From: Xylanibacter ruminicola
Lineage (GTDB): Bacteria > Bacteroidota > Bacteroidia > Bacteroidales > Bacteroidaceae
Length of the DNA: 64,000 bases
Assembly (NCBI RefSeq): GCF_900107775.1
Contig: NZ_FNRF01000006.1
Location: forward strand, 124,001 to 188,000
Direction of reading: 5' to 3'
Shown: positions 35,991 to 44,404 of the stretch, in pieces
Numbering within the stretch: position 1 is the stretch's first letter
Layout: each line of letters begins with the position of its first letter
The notes under the pieces: generated by a model
Database searches by the model: none
What the model was told of the DNA's origin: nothing
What the model saw: only the letters and a program-made list of their open reading frames with translations
Made by a program: the position numbers and the translations under genes

Positions 35991-38204
35991 ATGGCAGAGA
36001 TAAAGCAAACCAAACGCGCCGCCAGGATGCTCAGCGACACCATGAAATGTTGCAAAGAGTACCGACATGAGTTTATCATGCCCGAGCACCTGCTGTTGGT
36101 AATGATAGACGATAATGAGTTCTACAACACACTCGACAGCTACTATTCGGCTAACCTGTTTCAGGAGCGAATAGAAGACAAGTTAGACGAGGTAGAGACC
36201 GTACCAGAAGACGTCGATTACGAACCCGAAGCCTCGACACAAATGGGACAACTGATAGAGTTTGCCTGCGCGCAGATCATCAATAGCAGCGCCACAGCAC
36301 TCGATGCTCCTCACCTGGTGATGGGACTGCTGAATCTCCCCGAATCATGGGCATGTTACCTACAGAAAGATGCATTAGGTGACAATGAAAGCAACTTTAT
36401 GAGCGACTTGATTAGTGCCTACGAGTTGGCCGACCAACTGGGCACAGGCAACCAGCAAAAGGGCCAAGAAGCTTGGCGCCGACTGGTTACCTGCATGAAC
36501 ACTCTGTACCAACAGCACAACCCGCTGATTGGTCGCGAGCAGGAGTTGCAGCGTACCATACAAGTACTTTGTCGACGTGACAAAAACAACCCGCTGCACG
36601 TGGGCGAACCTGGCGTTGGCAAAACAGCCTTAGTATGGGGGCTGGCACGCATGATTGAGGAGGACCAGAACCTACCTGAGCGTCTGAAAGGCAGCAAGAT
36701 ATACCAACTTGATCTGGGCACACTGCTGGCAGGTACCCAGTATCGCGGTGACTTTGAGAACCGCATTAAACAGATTATGGAGGGCATACAGGAGGAGAGC
36801 GACAAAAACATCATTTACATCGACGAGATACATACGCTGGTAGGCGCAGGTGCCACTGGCGAGGGTGCCATGGATGCTTCGAACATGCTGAAACCTTACT
36901 TAGAGGCCGGCGGCATCCGCTTCATCGGGTCGACGACCTATGAGGAGTACAACCGTCACTTTGCCCGTTCAAAAGGTCTGGTGCGCCGTTTCCAACAAAT
37001 CGACATACCCGAGCCAACACCCGAAGAAACCAAGCACATTGTGCGCCAATTACGCTCGCAATACGAGAGTTTCCATCACGTCACATACGACGAGGCGGCA
37101 CTCGACTTTGCCGTTGACGCCAGCTATAAATATGTAAACGATCGTTTTCTACCCGACAAAGCCATCGACTTGATAGACGAAGCAGGAGCTGCAGCAGAGA
37201 TTAAAGATGGTGTACAACCTGCAAACGTTAGCAAAGTAGATATTGCTGATGTATTGGCAAAAACCTGCAAGGTAGACACAATGGCAATGAACAGCGATGA
37301 CGATAACGCTCAACTGGAAACACTAGCCCCACGCTTGCTCCAGAAGATATACGGACAGGACGAAGCTATCCGACAGGTAGTAGAAGCGGTACAGATGTCG
37401 AAAGCCGGACTGCTTGATGACAACAAGCCGCTGGCATCACTATTGTTTGTCGGTCCCACAGGTGTGGGCAAAACCGAGGTGGCACGCGTGCTGGCCAAAG
37501 AGCTCGGCATAGCGTTGCTACGTTTCGACATGAGTGAATATACCGAGAAGCACACCGTGGCCAAACTGATAGGCTCGCCTGCAGGTTACGTTGGCTACGA
37601 GGATGGCGGCCTGCTTACCGATGCCATCCGCAAAACACCTAACTGCGTGTTACTACTCGACGAGATAGAAAAAGCGCATCAGGACATCTATAATATCCTA
37701 CTGCAGGTAATGGACTATGCACGCTTAACCGACAACAAAGGACGCAAGGCCGACTTCCGCAACGTGATACTGATTATGACCTCGAACGCAGGTGCCCAAT
37801 ATGCCGCACAAGCCAACATAGGCTTTACAGGTAACACATCGCGCGGCGAGGCCATGTTGAAACAGGTAAAGAAAACATTTAAGCCCGAATTCATCAACCG
37901 TCTGTCGGGCACGGTAGTGTTCAACGATATGGATCACGAGATGGCCACACTCATCCTAAAGAAGAAGTTAAGCGAGTTGCAGAACAAACTGACCGCGAAA
38001 CAAGTAGAGATGACACTGAGCGACGAGGCCTTTAAGCTGCTGCTTGACCAGGGTTACACCCACGAATACGGTGCCCGCGAAATGGACCGCGTCATAGCCC
38101 AGCGACTGAAGCCACTACTCATGCGCGAGATACTGTTTGGGAGCCTGAAACAAGGTGGACATATTATAATAAGTACGCGCGATGGCAGTTTATCAATTGG
38201 ATAA
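35991..38204 (+). CDS. clpA: ClpA, AAA+ unfoldase of the ClpAP protease
   Basis: 737 residues. N-terminal Clp_N repeats (about 1-145) for ClpS docking, first AAA+ with Walker A GEPGVGKT near 205 and Walker B IIYIDEIHTLV, second AAA+ with Walker A GPTGVGKTEVARVLA near 485-500 and VLLLDEIEKAH, and a C-terminal D2-small domain. The middle coiled-coil domain of ClpB/ClpC is absent, which supports the ClpA identity. It unfolds substrates delivered by ClpS into ClpP; clpP is encoded at 52155. Its last 23 bases overlap the aat start. Confidence 0.95.
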   Translation: MAEIKQTKRAARMLSDTMKCCKEYRHEFIMPEHLLLVMIDDNEFYNTLDSYYSANLFQERIEDKLDEVETVPEDVDYEPEASTQMGQLIEFACAQIINSSATALDAPHLVMGLLNLPESWACYLQKDALGDNESNFMSDLISAYELADQLGTGNQQKGQEAWRRLVTCMNTLYQQHNPLIGREQELQRTIQVLCRRDKNNPLHVGEPGVGKTALVWGLARMIEEDQNLPERLKGSKIYQLDLGTLLAGTQYRGDFENRIKQIMEGIQEESDKNIIYIDEIHTLVGAGATGEGAMDASNMLKPYLEAGGIRFIGSTTYEEYNRHFARSKGLVRRFQQIDIPEPTPEETKHIVRQLRSQYESFHHVTYDEAALDFAVDASYKYVNDRFLPDKAIDLIDEAGAAAEIKDGVQPANVSKVDIADVLAKTCKVDTMAMNSDDDNAQLETLAPRLLQKIYGQDEAIRQVVEAVQMSKAGLLDDNKPLASLLFVGPTGVGKTEVARVLAKELGIALLRFDMSEYTEKHTVAKLIGSPAGYVGYEDGGLLTDAIRKTPNCVLLLDEIEKAHQDIYNILLQVMDYARLTDNKGRKADFRNVILIMTSNAGAQYAAQANIGFTGNTSRGEAMLKQVKKTFKPEFINRLSGTVVFNDMDHEMATLILKKKLSELQNKLTAKQVEMTLSDEAFKLLLDQGYTHEYGAREMDRVIAQRLKPLLMREILFGSLKQGGHIIISTRDGSLSIG

Positions 38205-38832
38205 CGATCTGTGGTTTCCCGATCCACACCTTGGCGAAGAAGATGGATTAGTGGCTGTGGGCGGCGATCTATCTGTTGACAGACTACTGCTGGCCTACAG
38301 CAATGGTTTCTTCCCCTGGTTTGCCTACCGACACCAGCAGGAGCCGCTATGGTACTGTCCGCTGCAGCGCTTCGTTATCTTTCCCAACGAGATACACGTA
38401 AGCCACTCCATGCAACAAGTCATCAGGAAGGGCGAGCTACAAATAACCATCAATCAAGACTTTGAAGGGGCGATTCGTGGCTGCGCCACCGCCCAAAACC
38501 GCAACAACGACGAAGGAGCCTGGTTAGGCCCAGAAATGATTGAAGCGTATACTGAGATGCACCTACAGGGATTTGCTGCCAGTGTTGAAGTATGGCAGGG
38601 CGAGACACTGGTAGGCGGTCTTTACGGCATAAACCTGGGCACAGCCTTTTTTGGTGAGAGTATGTTCTCACTGGTACCCAATGCCTCAAAGCTAGCCCTG
38701 ATACATCTGGCCCAAACCTTCGATAAATTGGGCGGCAAACTGATTGACTGTCAGTTTGAAACACCCCATCTAAAGCGCATGGGAGGCCGTTTTATACCCT
38801 ACGAAACCTATATCAAGCTCCTAAAATCGTGA
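38182..38832 (+). CDS. aat: Leucyl/phenylalanyl-tRNA--protein transferase
   Basis: 216 residues, complete. It attaches Leu or Phe from aminoacyl-tRNA to N-terminal Lys/Arg of proteins, making them ClpS substrates. FPDPHLGEEDGLVAVGGDLS, YSNGFFPWF, PLWYCPLQRFVIFP, the Tyr-Gly-rich GGLYGINLGTAFFGESMFS core and LIDCQFETPHLKRMGGR are the family's conserved blocks. The ATG lies 23 bases inside clpA in another frame, so expression is coupled. Confidence 0.96.
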   Translation: MAVYQLDNDLWFPDPHLGEEDGLVAVGGDLSVDRLLLAYSNGFFPWFAYRHQQEPLWYCPLQRFVIFPNEIHVSHSMQQVIRKGELQITINQDFEGAIRGCATAQNRNNDEGAWLGPEMIEAYTEMHLQGFAASVEVWQGETLVGGLYGINLGTAFFGESMFSLVPNASKLALIHLAQTFDKLGGKLIDCQFETPHLKRMGGRFIPYETYIKLLKS

Positions 38833-38874
38833 AAAAATGTAGCGCACTGTAAACAAGTGTAAAAAAGACCCGTT

Positions 38875-38906
38875 TTCGCACACAAAATGGTTGTGTTCGC
38901 ACACAA
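38875..38906. repeat. Two direct TTCGCACACAA repeats, 21 bp apart
   Basis: 38875-38885 and 38896-38906; the second forms the right half of the palindrome at 38890-38907. Two helical turns separate them. Confidence 0.85.
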
Positions 38907-38907
38907 C
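38890..38907. promoter_or_regulatory. CRP-type palindrome
   Basis: GTTGTGT-TCGC-ACACAAC, a perfect 7-bp inverted repeat that also reads TTGTG-N6-CACAA, the layout of CRP-family operators. No T run follows, so it is not a good terminator. Confidence 0.55.
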
Positions 38908-38910
38908 AGC

Positions 38911-38924
38911 TTGATGTATATCAA
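38911..38924. promoter_or_regulatory. FNR-type palindrome
   Basis: TTGAT-GTAT-ATCAA is an exact match to the TTGAT-N4-ATCAA consensus of FNR-like regulators. Its centre is about 80 bases upstream of the predicted transcription start of the RNA. Confidence 0.55.
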
Positions 38925-38962
38925 AAGAAGTGCACTTTTTTGAGGAAAGTACATCATATTTC

Positions 38963-38993
38963 TTGTGTGGTTGCAAAAATCGTCGTACCTTTG
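38963..38993 (+). promoter_or_regulatory. Promoter of the candidate non-coding RNA
   Basis: TTG (38963-38965), 20 bases, TACCTTTG (38986-38993). No plus-strand gene follows. Confidence 0.8.
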
Positions 38994-38996
38994 CAA

Positions 38997-39300
38997 CGTC
39001 AAAAGAAAACAAGAGTTCTTCAATAGAAGCATAGAAAACAATACAGAGGTATTAGTTAAGGTATATAAAGATTGATTGATTTAGGTTTTAGTTAGAGTTA
39101 ATAGTTAGTTAGAATTTGGTTTTAGGTTTATTAGTTAAATTGGAGATAGGTATTTCTAAGGTGTTAGAAAAGATTTGTTAGTAAGGATAACAAAGACGCA
39201 GTGGTGACACTCCGTTTTTTCTCAGAAAAAGGTTTTTAGTTATTCATAGATTGTTGGTGCCACCCTCGAGTCGTTGATGACCCTTGAGCGGCTTTTTTTT
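38997..39300 (+). ncRNA. Candidate non-coding RNA of about 300 nt
   Basis: It starts just after a full promoter and ends in a hairpin plus eight T (39264-39300). The region 39045-39190 has a single C on the plus strand and no start codon, so it is unlikely to be coding or well folded. The 3' part is structured: AGTG-GTGA-CACT (39200-39211, GNRA-type loop), a CC/GG-closed U/A hairpin (39212-39232) and the terminator stem CTCGA-GTC with GAC-CC-TTGAG. I do not recognise 6S, SRP, RNase P or tmRNA signatures. Ends are approximate. Confidence 0.55.
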
Positions 39301-39328
39301 GCTATCTACTAAAACAATTAATTATGAA

Positions 39329-40717
39329 TTAAGCTTGCTTAAGTTTCAACTTATCAGCCCAACTTCCTTTGAACAAGCGCACAAGGAAGATAATACCACG
39401 GAAGGTAAGCTCAATGGCCATAGCCGTCCATACACCCTTTAAGCCCCATTTGGGCGCCAGTGTGGCAGCCAATGACAAACGAACAGCCCACATAGAGCCC
39501 AAACTCATAATAGCAGGAATGATCGTATCTCCTGCACCCACGAAAATACCGTTAACTACGATGGCAGCAGCAAACATCGGCTCAGCCCATGCTTCGATGC
39601 GTAGAACCTGAGCACCCAGAGCTATCACTTCCTCGACAGGCGACATGATAGCCATCAACTGTGGAGCAAAAGTCCACATTAACACACCCATCAACGTCAT
39701 TACCATAATGCCTAAGCCAACCGACATATGGGCAAACGAGCGGGTTAGCTGTTTCTGCCCTGCACCTATACCCTGTCCCACCAACGTAGTGGCAGCCTCA
39801 GCAATACCAAAACCAGGCATATAGCATAAACTCTCTACCGTAATAGCCAACGAGTGGGCAGCAATAGCAATCGTACCCAATGGCGCCACAATCAACGTGC
39901 TCACCATCTGAGCCGATCCCATTAGCAGATGCTGCAAACCCATGGGGGCACCAATCCTAAAAGCAGTACCAATGGTATCAGCTTTTGGCTTGAATGAACC
40001 TGGGCGTCCTACCAACGAGAGCATTTTTGAGCGTACCAACAAGAAATAAAGCATCAGACTAGCAGTAACTAGCATAGCCATACCTGTTCCAATGGCAGCA
40101 CCCATCACTCCCAGCTCCAAGATATAGATAAATAAGTAGTTAAACACCACATCCATTACACACATGCCGATATTCAACATCGAAGGAATCTTCATGTTAC
40201 CGGAGCACTTGAGCATAGAACCTGCCAGTCCCTCCATCTGGAAAAAGATACCACTTGCTCCAAAAATACCGAAATACAACGAGGCATCACGAGCAATCTC
40301 GTCTGTTCCACCCATCCAAAAAGGCAGGAATGGACTGATAGCTACCGATGTAATGGAAATCAACAGTGCCCAAATCATACAGCACACTAAAGCCTGGCGC
40401 AAGACACGACGGGCCGCCTCAAAGTCGTTGGCACCAATAAAATGCGCCACCTGCACCGAGAATCCCATGTTAGCCGCCGAAGCCAAACCACCCAACAGCC
40501 AACCGGTTGTTTCCACCAGTCCGATTGAAGCCGATGCCTTGGCGCCCAAGTGGCCCACCATCGAGGCATCGATAAAAAACATAATAGTAGCAGAGATCTG
40601 CGCCAAGATCGAAGGAATACTCAAACTAACAATCAACCAAAGTTTTTCTCTTTGGCTCATCTCACGTCCTTCACGGATGTATGATAGTAATAGTTCGCTA
40701 TTCTTAACCTTCTTCAT
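39329..40717 (-). CDS. MATE family efflux transporter
   Basis: 462 residues, twelve membrane helices in two six-helix halves. MATE features: the first half opens with WLIVSLSIPSILAQISATIMF and has GHLGAKASASIGL; the second half has the corresponding HLLMGSAQMVSTLIVAPLG and GFGIAEAATTLVGQGIGAGQ. It is expected to export cationic drugs or metabolites using Na+ or H+. I see no promoter of its own; it lies 67 bases behind a minus-strand tRNA-Val whose terminator intervenes, so weak read-through or an unrecognised promoter must drive it. Confidence 0.93.
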   Translation of the reverse strand: MKKVKNSELLLSYIREGREMSQREKLWLIVSLSIPSILAQISATIMFFIDASMVGHLGAKASASIGLVETTGWLLGGLASAANMGFSVQVAHFIGANDFEAARRVLRQALVCCMIWALLISITSVAISPFLPFWMGGTDEIARDASLYFGIFGASGIFFQMEGLAGSMLKCSGNMKIPSMLNIGMCVMDVVFNYLFIYILELGVMGAAIGTGMAMLVTASLMLYFLLVRSKMLSLVGRPGSFKPKADTIGTAFRIGAPMGLQHLLMGSAQMVSTLIVAPLGTIAIAAHSLAITVESLCYMPGFGIAEAATTLVGQGIGAGQKQLTRSFAHMSVGLGIMVMTLMGVLMWTFAPQLMAIMSPVEEVIALGAQVLRIEAWAEPMFAAAIVVNGIFVGAGDTIIPAIMSLGSMWAVRLSLAATLAPKWGLKGVWTAMAIELTFRGIIFLVRLFKGSWADKLKLKQA

Positions 40718-40743
40718 GTGGCAGTTATGTCTGTTGTTAAATG

Positions 40744-40771
40744 AAAAAAGGATGTGACCAAAATCACATCC
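40744..40771 (-). terminator. Terminator after minus-strand tRNA-Val
   Basis: Minus strand GGATGTGA-TTTTGG-TCACATCC followed by TTTTTT. Confidence 0.9.
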
Positions 40772-40784
40772 TAACTTGTTTTTG

Positions 40785-40859
40785 TGGGCGTTGACGGATT
40801 CGAACCGCCGACCCTCTGCTTGTAAGGCAGATGCTCTAAACCAGCTGAGCTAAACGCCC
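40785..40859 (-). tRNA. tRNA-Val (anticodon TAC), second copy
   Basis: 75 bases, identical to the plus-strand gene at 18617-18691, in opposite orientation. Cloverleaf as described there; CCA is not encoded. Confidence 0.98.
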
Positions 40860-40879
40860 TCATTTCTTGTAAGCGGGTG

Positions 40880-40887
40880 CAAAGGTA
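40880..40887 (-). promoter_or_regulatory. -7 box for minus-strand tRNA-Val
   Basis: TACCTTTG, followed by CACCCGC as in the other tRNA-Val leader. I find no TTTG at the usual -33 distance. Confidence 0.65.
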
Positions 40888-40954
40888 AGAAGATTTTTTG
40901 AAACTACCGCATGTTTTACAAGAAAACTACCAGAATTTAACCTTCATTCACATT

Positions 40955-42793
40955 TTAACCCAATAAATGCTCAATATCACCCTGTGGAAGTATGCAAAGT
41001 ATAGCTTTTCCGTCGGGTGTATAATTGACGTTCGAGCACGAGAAAAGATCGTTTATGATGCTCTCAATTTCGTCGTTACTCAGTATCTGACCATAAGGAA
41101 TGGCTGCACTTTGGGCTAGGCGGAGTGCCAAAGCAGCATGAATGGCCTCTAACGAATCGGCAGCACCTGTTGATGACAGCATATCATGCAGCAGATTCTG
41201 AGGATTAACACCTTCGAGCCCAGCAGGAATACCATTCACGGCATAGGTATTACCACCCAAATCGCTCAGGTCGAAACCATAAGCGGTAAGTTCGGGCAAC
41301 AGCTGCTGCATGGTAACACCTTCGGATGGCGAGAATGTAACCGTTTCAGGAAACAGCATTTTCTGGGTACTGATAACATGACCGTCGTGCTGACTCATGT
41401 AACGATCATAAAGCACACGGATGCTGGCACGATGCTGGTCGATAATCATCAGCCCCGATTTTACTGCCGTCATCAGATACTTGCCCTTATACTGGTAGTG
41501 AGCAGGCGACTTCTCTGAGAGAATCTCGGTAGCCGACTGTGGTGCTACAACGTTATCATCATCAAAGAATGATGGCTGCTGTACTGGCTCCTCACGGAAC
41601 GAGCCCTGTTCTAATCCCTGATACAAACTCTCCCATTGATTGGGCACACTGTTGGAAGCGCCACCACTACTCTGCTTAAACGGATTGTAATCTGGATTAT
41701 AGTTAACCTTGGGCGCAGCAAAACTATCTTGGTAAGTGTTGCTGTTATTATCAAACAAGGGAATGTCTGGCTGCCCCTGAGTATCGAAATCAATCGAAGG
41801 CACCTCGCAGTACTTGCCAATGCCATCACGAACAGCTGCCGACAGAATCTGCCAGATGGCCTGTTCATTCTCAAACTTAATCTCGGTCTTTGTGGGATGT
41901 ATGTTCACATCTATCTCGCCCGGCTCTACTTCTATATATAAGAAATAAGGTATAGCCATACCTTCGGGCACCAAACGGTCGTAGGCTTTCATCACAGCCT
42001 TGTGAAAGTAAGGATGCTTCATATAGCGACCATTGACGAAGAAATAGTCGCACCCAGTTTTTTTGCGGGCAGCCTCAGGTTTACCAACAAAACCAGAAAC
42101 CGTACACATGGCCGTATGCACCTCAACAGGAACTAAATCCTGATTATACTGCTTTCCAAACACATCAGCAATACGCTGACGTACAGAACCTGAACGCAAG
42201 TTCAACATCTCTACCCCATTATTGTGCAAGGTAAAATGAATGTCGGGATAAACGAGCACGATACGCTCGAAAGCGGTCAGTATATTATTCAGCTCGGTAG
42301 CATTTGTCTTCAGGAACTTGCGACGGGCAGGTACATTGAAGAACAGATTATCGACTTTAAAGTTACATCCCACCGGACAAGATACCGGTTCCTGTCGAGT
42401 TATCTTCGACCCAGCAATTGAAACCTTGGTACCTATCTCATCTTCCTGTCGACGTGTTTGCAGTTCAACCTGTGCCACGGCAGCAATCGAAGCCAAAGCT
42501 TCACCACGGAATCCCATGGTGTGCAGAGCAAAAAGATCGTCGGCCTGCGAAATCTTCGAGGTAGCATGACGCTCAAACGACAAGCGAGCATCAGTCTCGC
42601 TCATTCCCTTACCATCGTCGATAACCTGAATAGAGGTACGACCAGCATCAACCACTATCACATGGATGGTCTTGGCACCTGCATCAACAGAATTCTCAAC
42701 CAGCTCCTTGATAACAGAAGCCGGACGTTGTATTACCTCACCAGCTGCAATCTGGTTAGCAACACTATCGGGAAGAAGATGTATTAAATCCAT
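40955..42793 (-). CDS. mutL: DNA mismatch repair protein MutL
   Basis: 612 residues. N-terminal GHKL ATPase with [17 protein letters not shown] and the ATSKI / [11 protein letters not shown] motifs (about 35-105), the transducer domain to about 330, an unstructured Q/N/S-rich linker and a C-terminal dimerisation domain. MutL couples MutS recognition to strand excision. In the C-terminal domain the endonuclease motif DQHA-x2-E-x4-E appears as [12 protein letters not shown], so the metal-binding glutamate is Ile, and the C-terminal CPHGRP-type motif is YTPDGKA. Nicking activity may be lost or altered. Nine bases separate it from the upstream OstA-like gene. Confidence 0.95.
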   Translation of the reverse strand: MDLIHLLPDSVANQIAAGEVIQRPASVIKELVENSVDAGAKTIHVIVVDAGRTSIQVIDDGKGMSETDARLSFERHATSKISQADDLFALHTMGFRGEALASIAAVAQVELQTRRQEDEIGTKVSIAGSKITRQEPVSCPVGCNFKVDNLFFNVPARRKFLKTNATELNNILTAFERIVLVYPDIHFTLHNNGVEMLNLRSGSVRQRIADVFGKQYNQDLVPVEVHTAMCTVSGFVGKPEAARKKTGCDYFFVNGRYMKHPYFHKAVMKAYDRLVPEGMAIPYFLYIEVEPGEIDVNIHPTKTEIKFENEQAIWQILSAAVRDGIGKYCEVPSIDFDTQGQPDIPLFDNNSNTYQDSFAAPKVNYNPDYNPFKQSSGGASNSVPNQWESLYQGLEQGSFREEPVQQPSFFDDDNVVAPQSATEILSEKSPAHYQYKGKYLMTAVKSGLMIIDQHRASIRVLYDRYMSQHDGHVISTQKMLFPETVTFSPSEGVTMQQLLPELTAYGFDLSDLGGNTYAVNGIPAGLEGVNPQNLLHDMLSSTGAADSLEAIHAALALRLAQSAAIPYGQILSNDEIESIINDLFSCSNVNYTPDGKAILCILPQGDIEHLLG

Positions 42794-42802
42794 TTTTCAG
42801 TT

Positions 42803-44404
42803 TCAGTTTTCTACGCTTTTCTTTTCGCGCCAATTGAAAATGTCGTAGCGATTCATTGGGCGCACGTAGTTGTACCACGCAAAGCCTGGCAGATGCTTAC
42901 GATCAATTGGAATCTGGTTTAGCGGATACATCGTACCACTGCTTTTGGGAGTCCAAACCTTTTGCAGTTTACGGTCCTTCAGGAACATACGCAGTTCTGA
43001 TGTTTCCTGGTAGTTATAGATAATCGCTACACTATCGCCCTCCTCAAAATAATAGCCTATCAGTACATTACCCATAGCTTCGGCTTCGTGGATGGCGCCA
43101 TCAATAAAGTAGGCAAACATCTCTTTCGACGACACCTGATTATAAAGTGTCGTATCGCTACGTAGCTGTTGTATCGAGAAACAGTTGTCGATAACATGAG
43201 CATGATCGATGAGCGAATCTTTCATGAACACCTCGATACGGTCGCCCACCAACTGCTGATTATTGTTCCACACGATAGGATCGTGATAGAGTGTCATACA
43301 CGAATCAAGCGAGTTATAGATAAGTGAGTCGCAAACGGCCTGCACATCGTTTCGGAATGCACGCACATGATGGAAAGCAAAGATTTTGCGATATACCGAA
43401 TCAGTTTCAATATTATAGGTTACCACCTTAAACGTATCGGCATGCATAAACAACGAGTCGCCCTGCGAGTAGTCAATGGCTACGGCACTATCCGTACACA
43501 GCGCAAAACCGGTATTCTCGTAGTACTCACCATAGTTACCCGTAAGTTTATTCTTGTTCACAGAATCCACATACACTACATTGCGGAAGGCCTGGCTAAA
43601 GCCCAGTTTGCTATCGTAGTACACACTATCTCCCACCATCATCTTACCCTGATTAGAGAGTACCGATCGGTTCATCAGACGGGCACGGTCGTTCTTGGTA
43701 TCATAATAACCTTGCTCGGAATAGATATGACTCTCGCCCGAGGTGATATTAGATGGACCAACAATATGAGCCATCGACAAACGGGTATCGTAATAAAGCG
43801 TATCGGTAGTGAGGAAGAACTTGGGACTCTTCATCTTCACATCGTAGTTGAATACCGACATTTTGCTTTTGGTATTATATTCTCCCCAGTCGGACGTAAG
43901 CGTAGTCTTACCATCAATCATCTTTCCGCCCTCAAAGAAATAGGCGTTATCATACAACCGGTCGTAATCAAGACTATCGGTATAAAGGGTGGTCTTCTTG
44001 TGCTTCAACACCACATTATAGCGGGCACGAGCCATCTGCTCGTTACCATCGTAAAAAGCATAGTCGCTCAATAGCGAGAGCGTATCGCCCTGATACATCT
44101 TCACATGTCCGAACGCCTCGAACGAATTGCTGGCCTCATAGAAATAGGCGCTATCACAATACAATCGGGCACCCTGATGTGTAAAATGTACCTTACCATT
44201 CAGGATAGTAGCATCGGGATTCTTCAGTTGGTCGTAATGCAGTACATCGGCATGCACCAGATACACACGCGTATCCTTTGCCTTAGCTGTTCTACGCGCA
44301 GTCGGACGACGACGCTGCTGCTTTTGCTGGGCAAAGGCAGAAACGAAGCCAACCATCAGAACGATTGACAAGAATAGAGCAGCTCTACTTAATCCAACCT
44401 TCAT
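42803..44404 (-). CDS. OstA-like protein (LptA/LptD N-terminal fold)
   Basis: 533 residues. Signal peptide (AALFLSIVLMVGFVSAFA), a basic Q/R stretch, then repeated beta strands of the OstA/LptA jelly-roll type (VYLVHADVLHYDQLKNPDAT, GARLYCDSAYFYEASNSFEA, repeated LYTDSLDYDRL-type units). The rows of Y/D-rich strands extend through most of the protein, more than the short LptA of Proteobacteria. It is predicted to form part of the periplasmic bridge that moves lipopolysaccharide to the outer membrane; the Lpt ATPase gene is at 54405. Its start lies 20 bases inside the preceding isomerase gene. Confidence 0.85.
   Translation of the reverse strand: MKVGLSRAALFLSIVLMVGFVSAFAQQKQQRRRPTARRTAKAKDTRVYLVHADVLHYDQLKNPDATILNGKVHFTHQGARLYCDSAYFYEASNSFEAFGHVKMYQGDTLSLLSDYAFYDGNEQMARARYNVVLKHKKTTLYTDSLDYDRLYDNAYFFEGGKMIDGKTTLTSDWGEYNTKSKMSVFNYDVKMKSPKFFLTTDTLYYDTRLSMAHIVGPSNITSGESHIYSEQGYYDTKNDRARLMNRSVLSNQGKMMVGDSVYYDSKLGFSQAFRNVVYVDSVNKNKLTGNYGEYYENTGFALCTDSAVAIDYSQGDSLFMHADTFKVVTYNIETDSVYRKIFAFHHVRAFRNDVQAVCDSLIYNSLDSCMTLYHDPIVWNNNQQLVGDRIEVFMKDSLIDHAHVIDNCFSIQQLRSDTTLYNQVSSKEMFAYFIDGAIHEAEAMGNVLIGYYFEEGDSVAIIYNYQETSELRMFLKDRKLQKVWTPKSSGTMYPLNQIPIDRKHLPGFAWYNYVRPMNRYDIFNWREKKSVEN

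Larger units (their letters stand above)
38833..39328. other. Gene-free region between aat and the MATE gene
   Basis: About 500 bases without a credible coding frame. From left to right it holds direct repeats TTCGCACACAA, two regulator-type palindromes, a palindrome AAGTGCACTT (38928-38937), a strong plus-strand promoter, and a probable structured RNA ending in a T run. These are listed separately. The last 30 bases before the MATE stop are AT-rich with no visible feature. Confidence 0.8.

Noticed and set aside
38890..38907. Palindrome as terminator of the clpS operon
   Set aside because: No T run follows the hairpin and it is 58 bases after aat; a regulator site is more plausible.
38941..38950. 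GAGGAAAGT similarity to RNase P RNA
   Set aside because: Only nine bases match and the region is upstream of the mapped promoter motif; other conserved P RNA blocks are absent.
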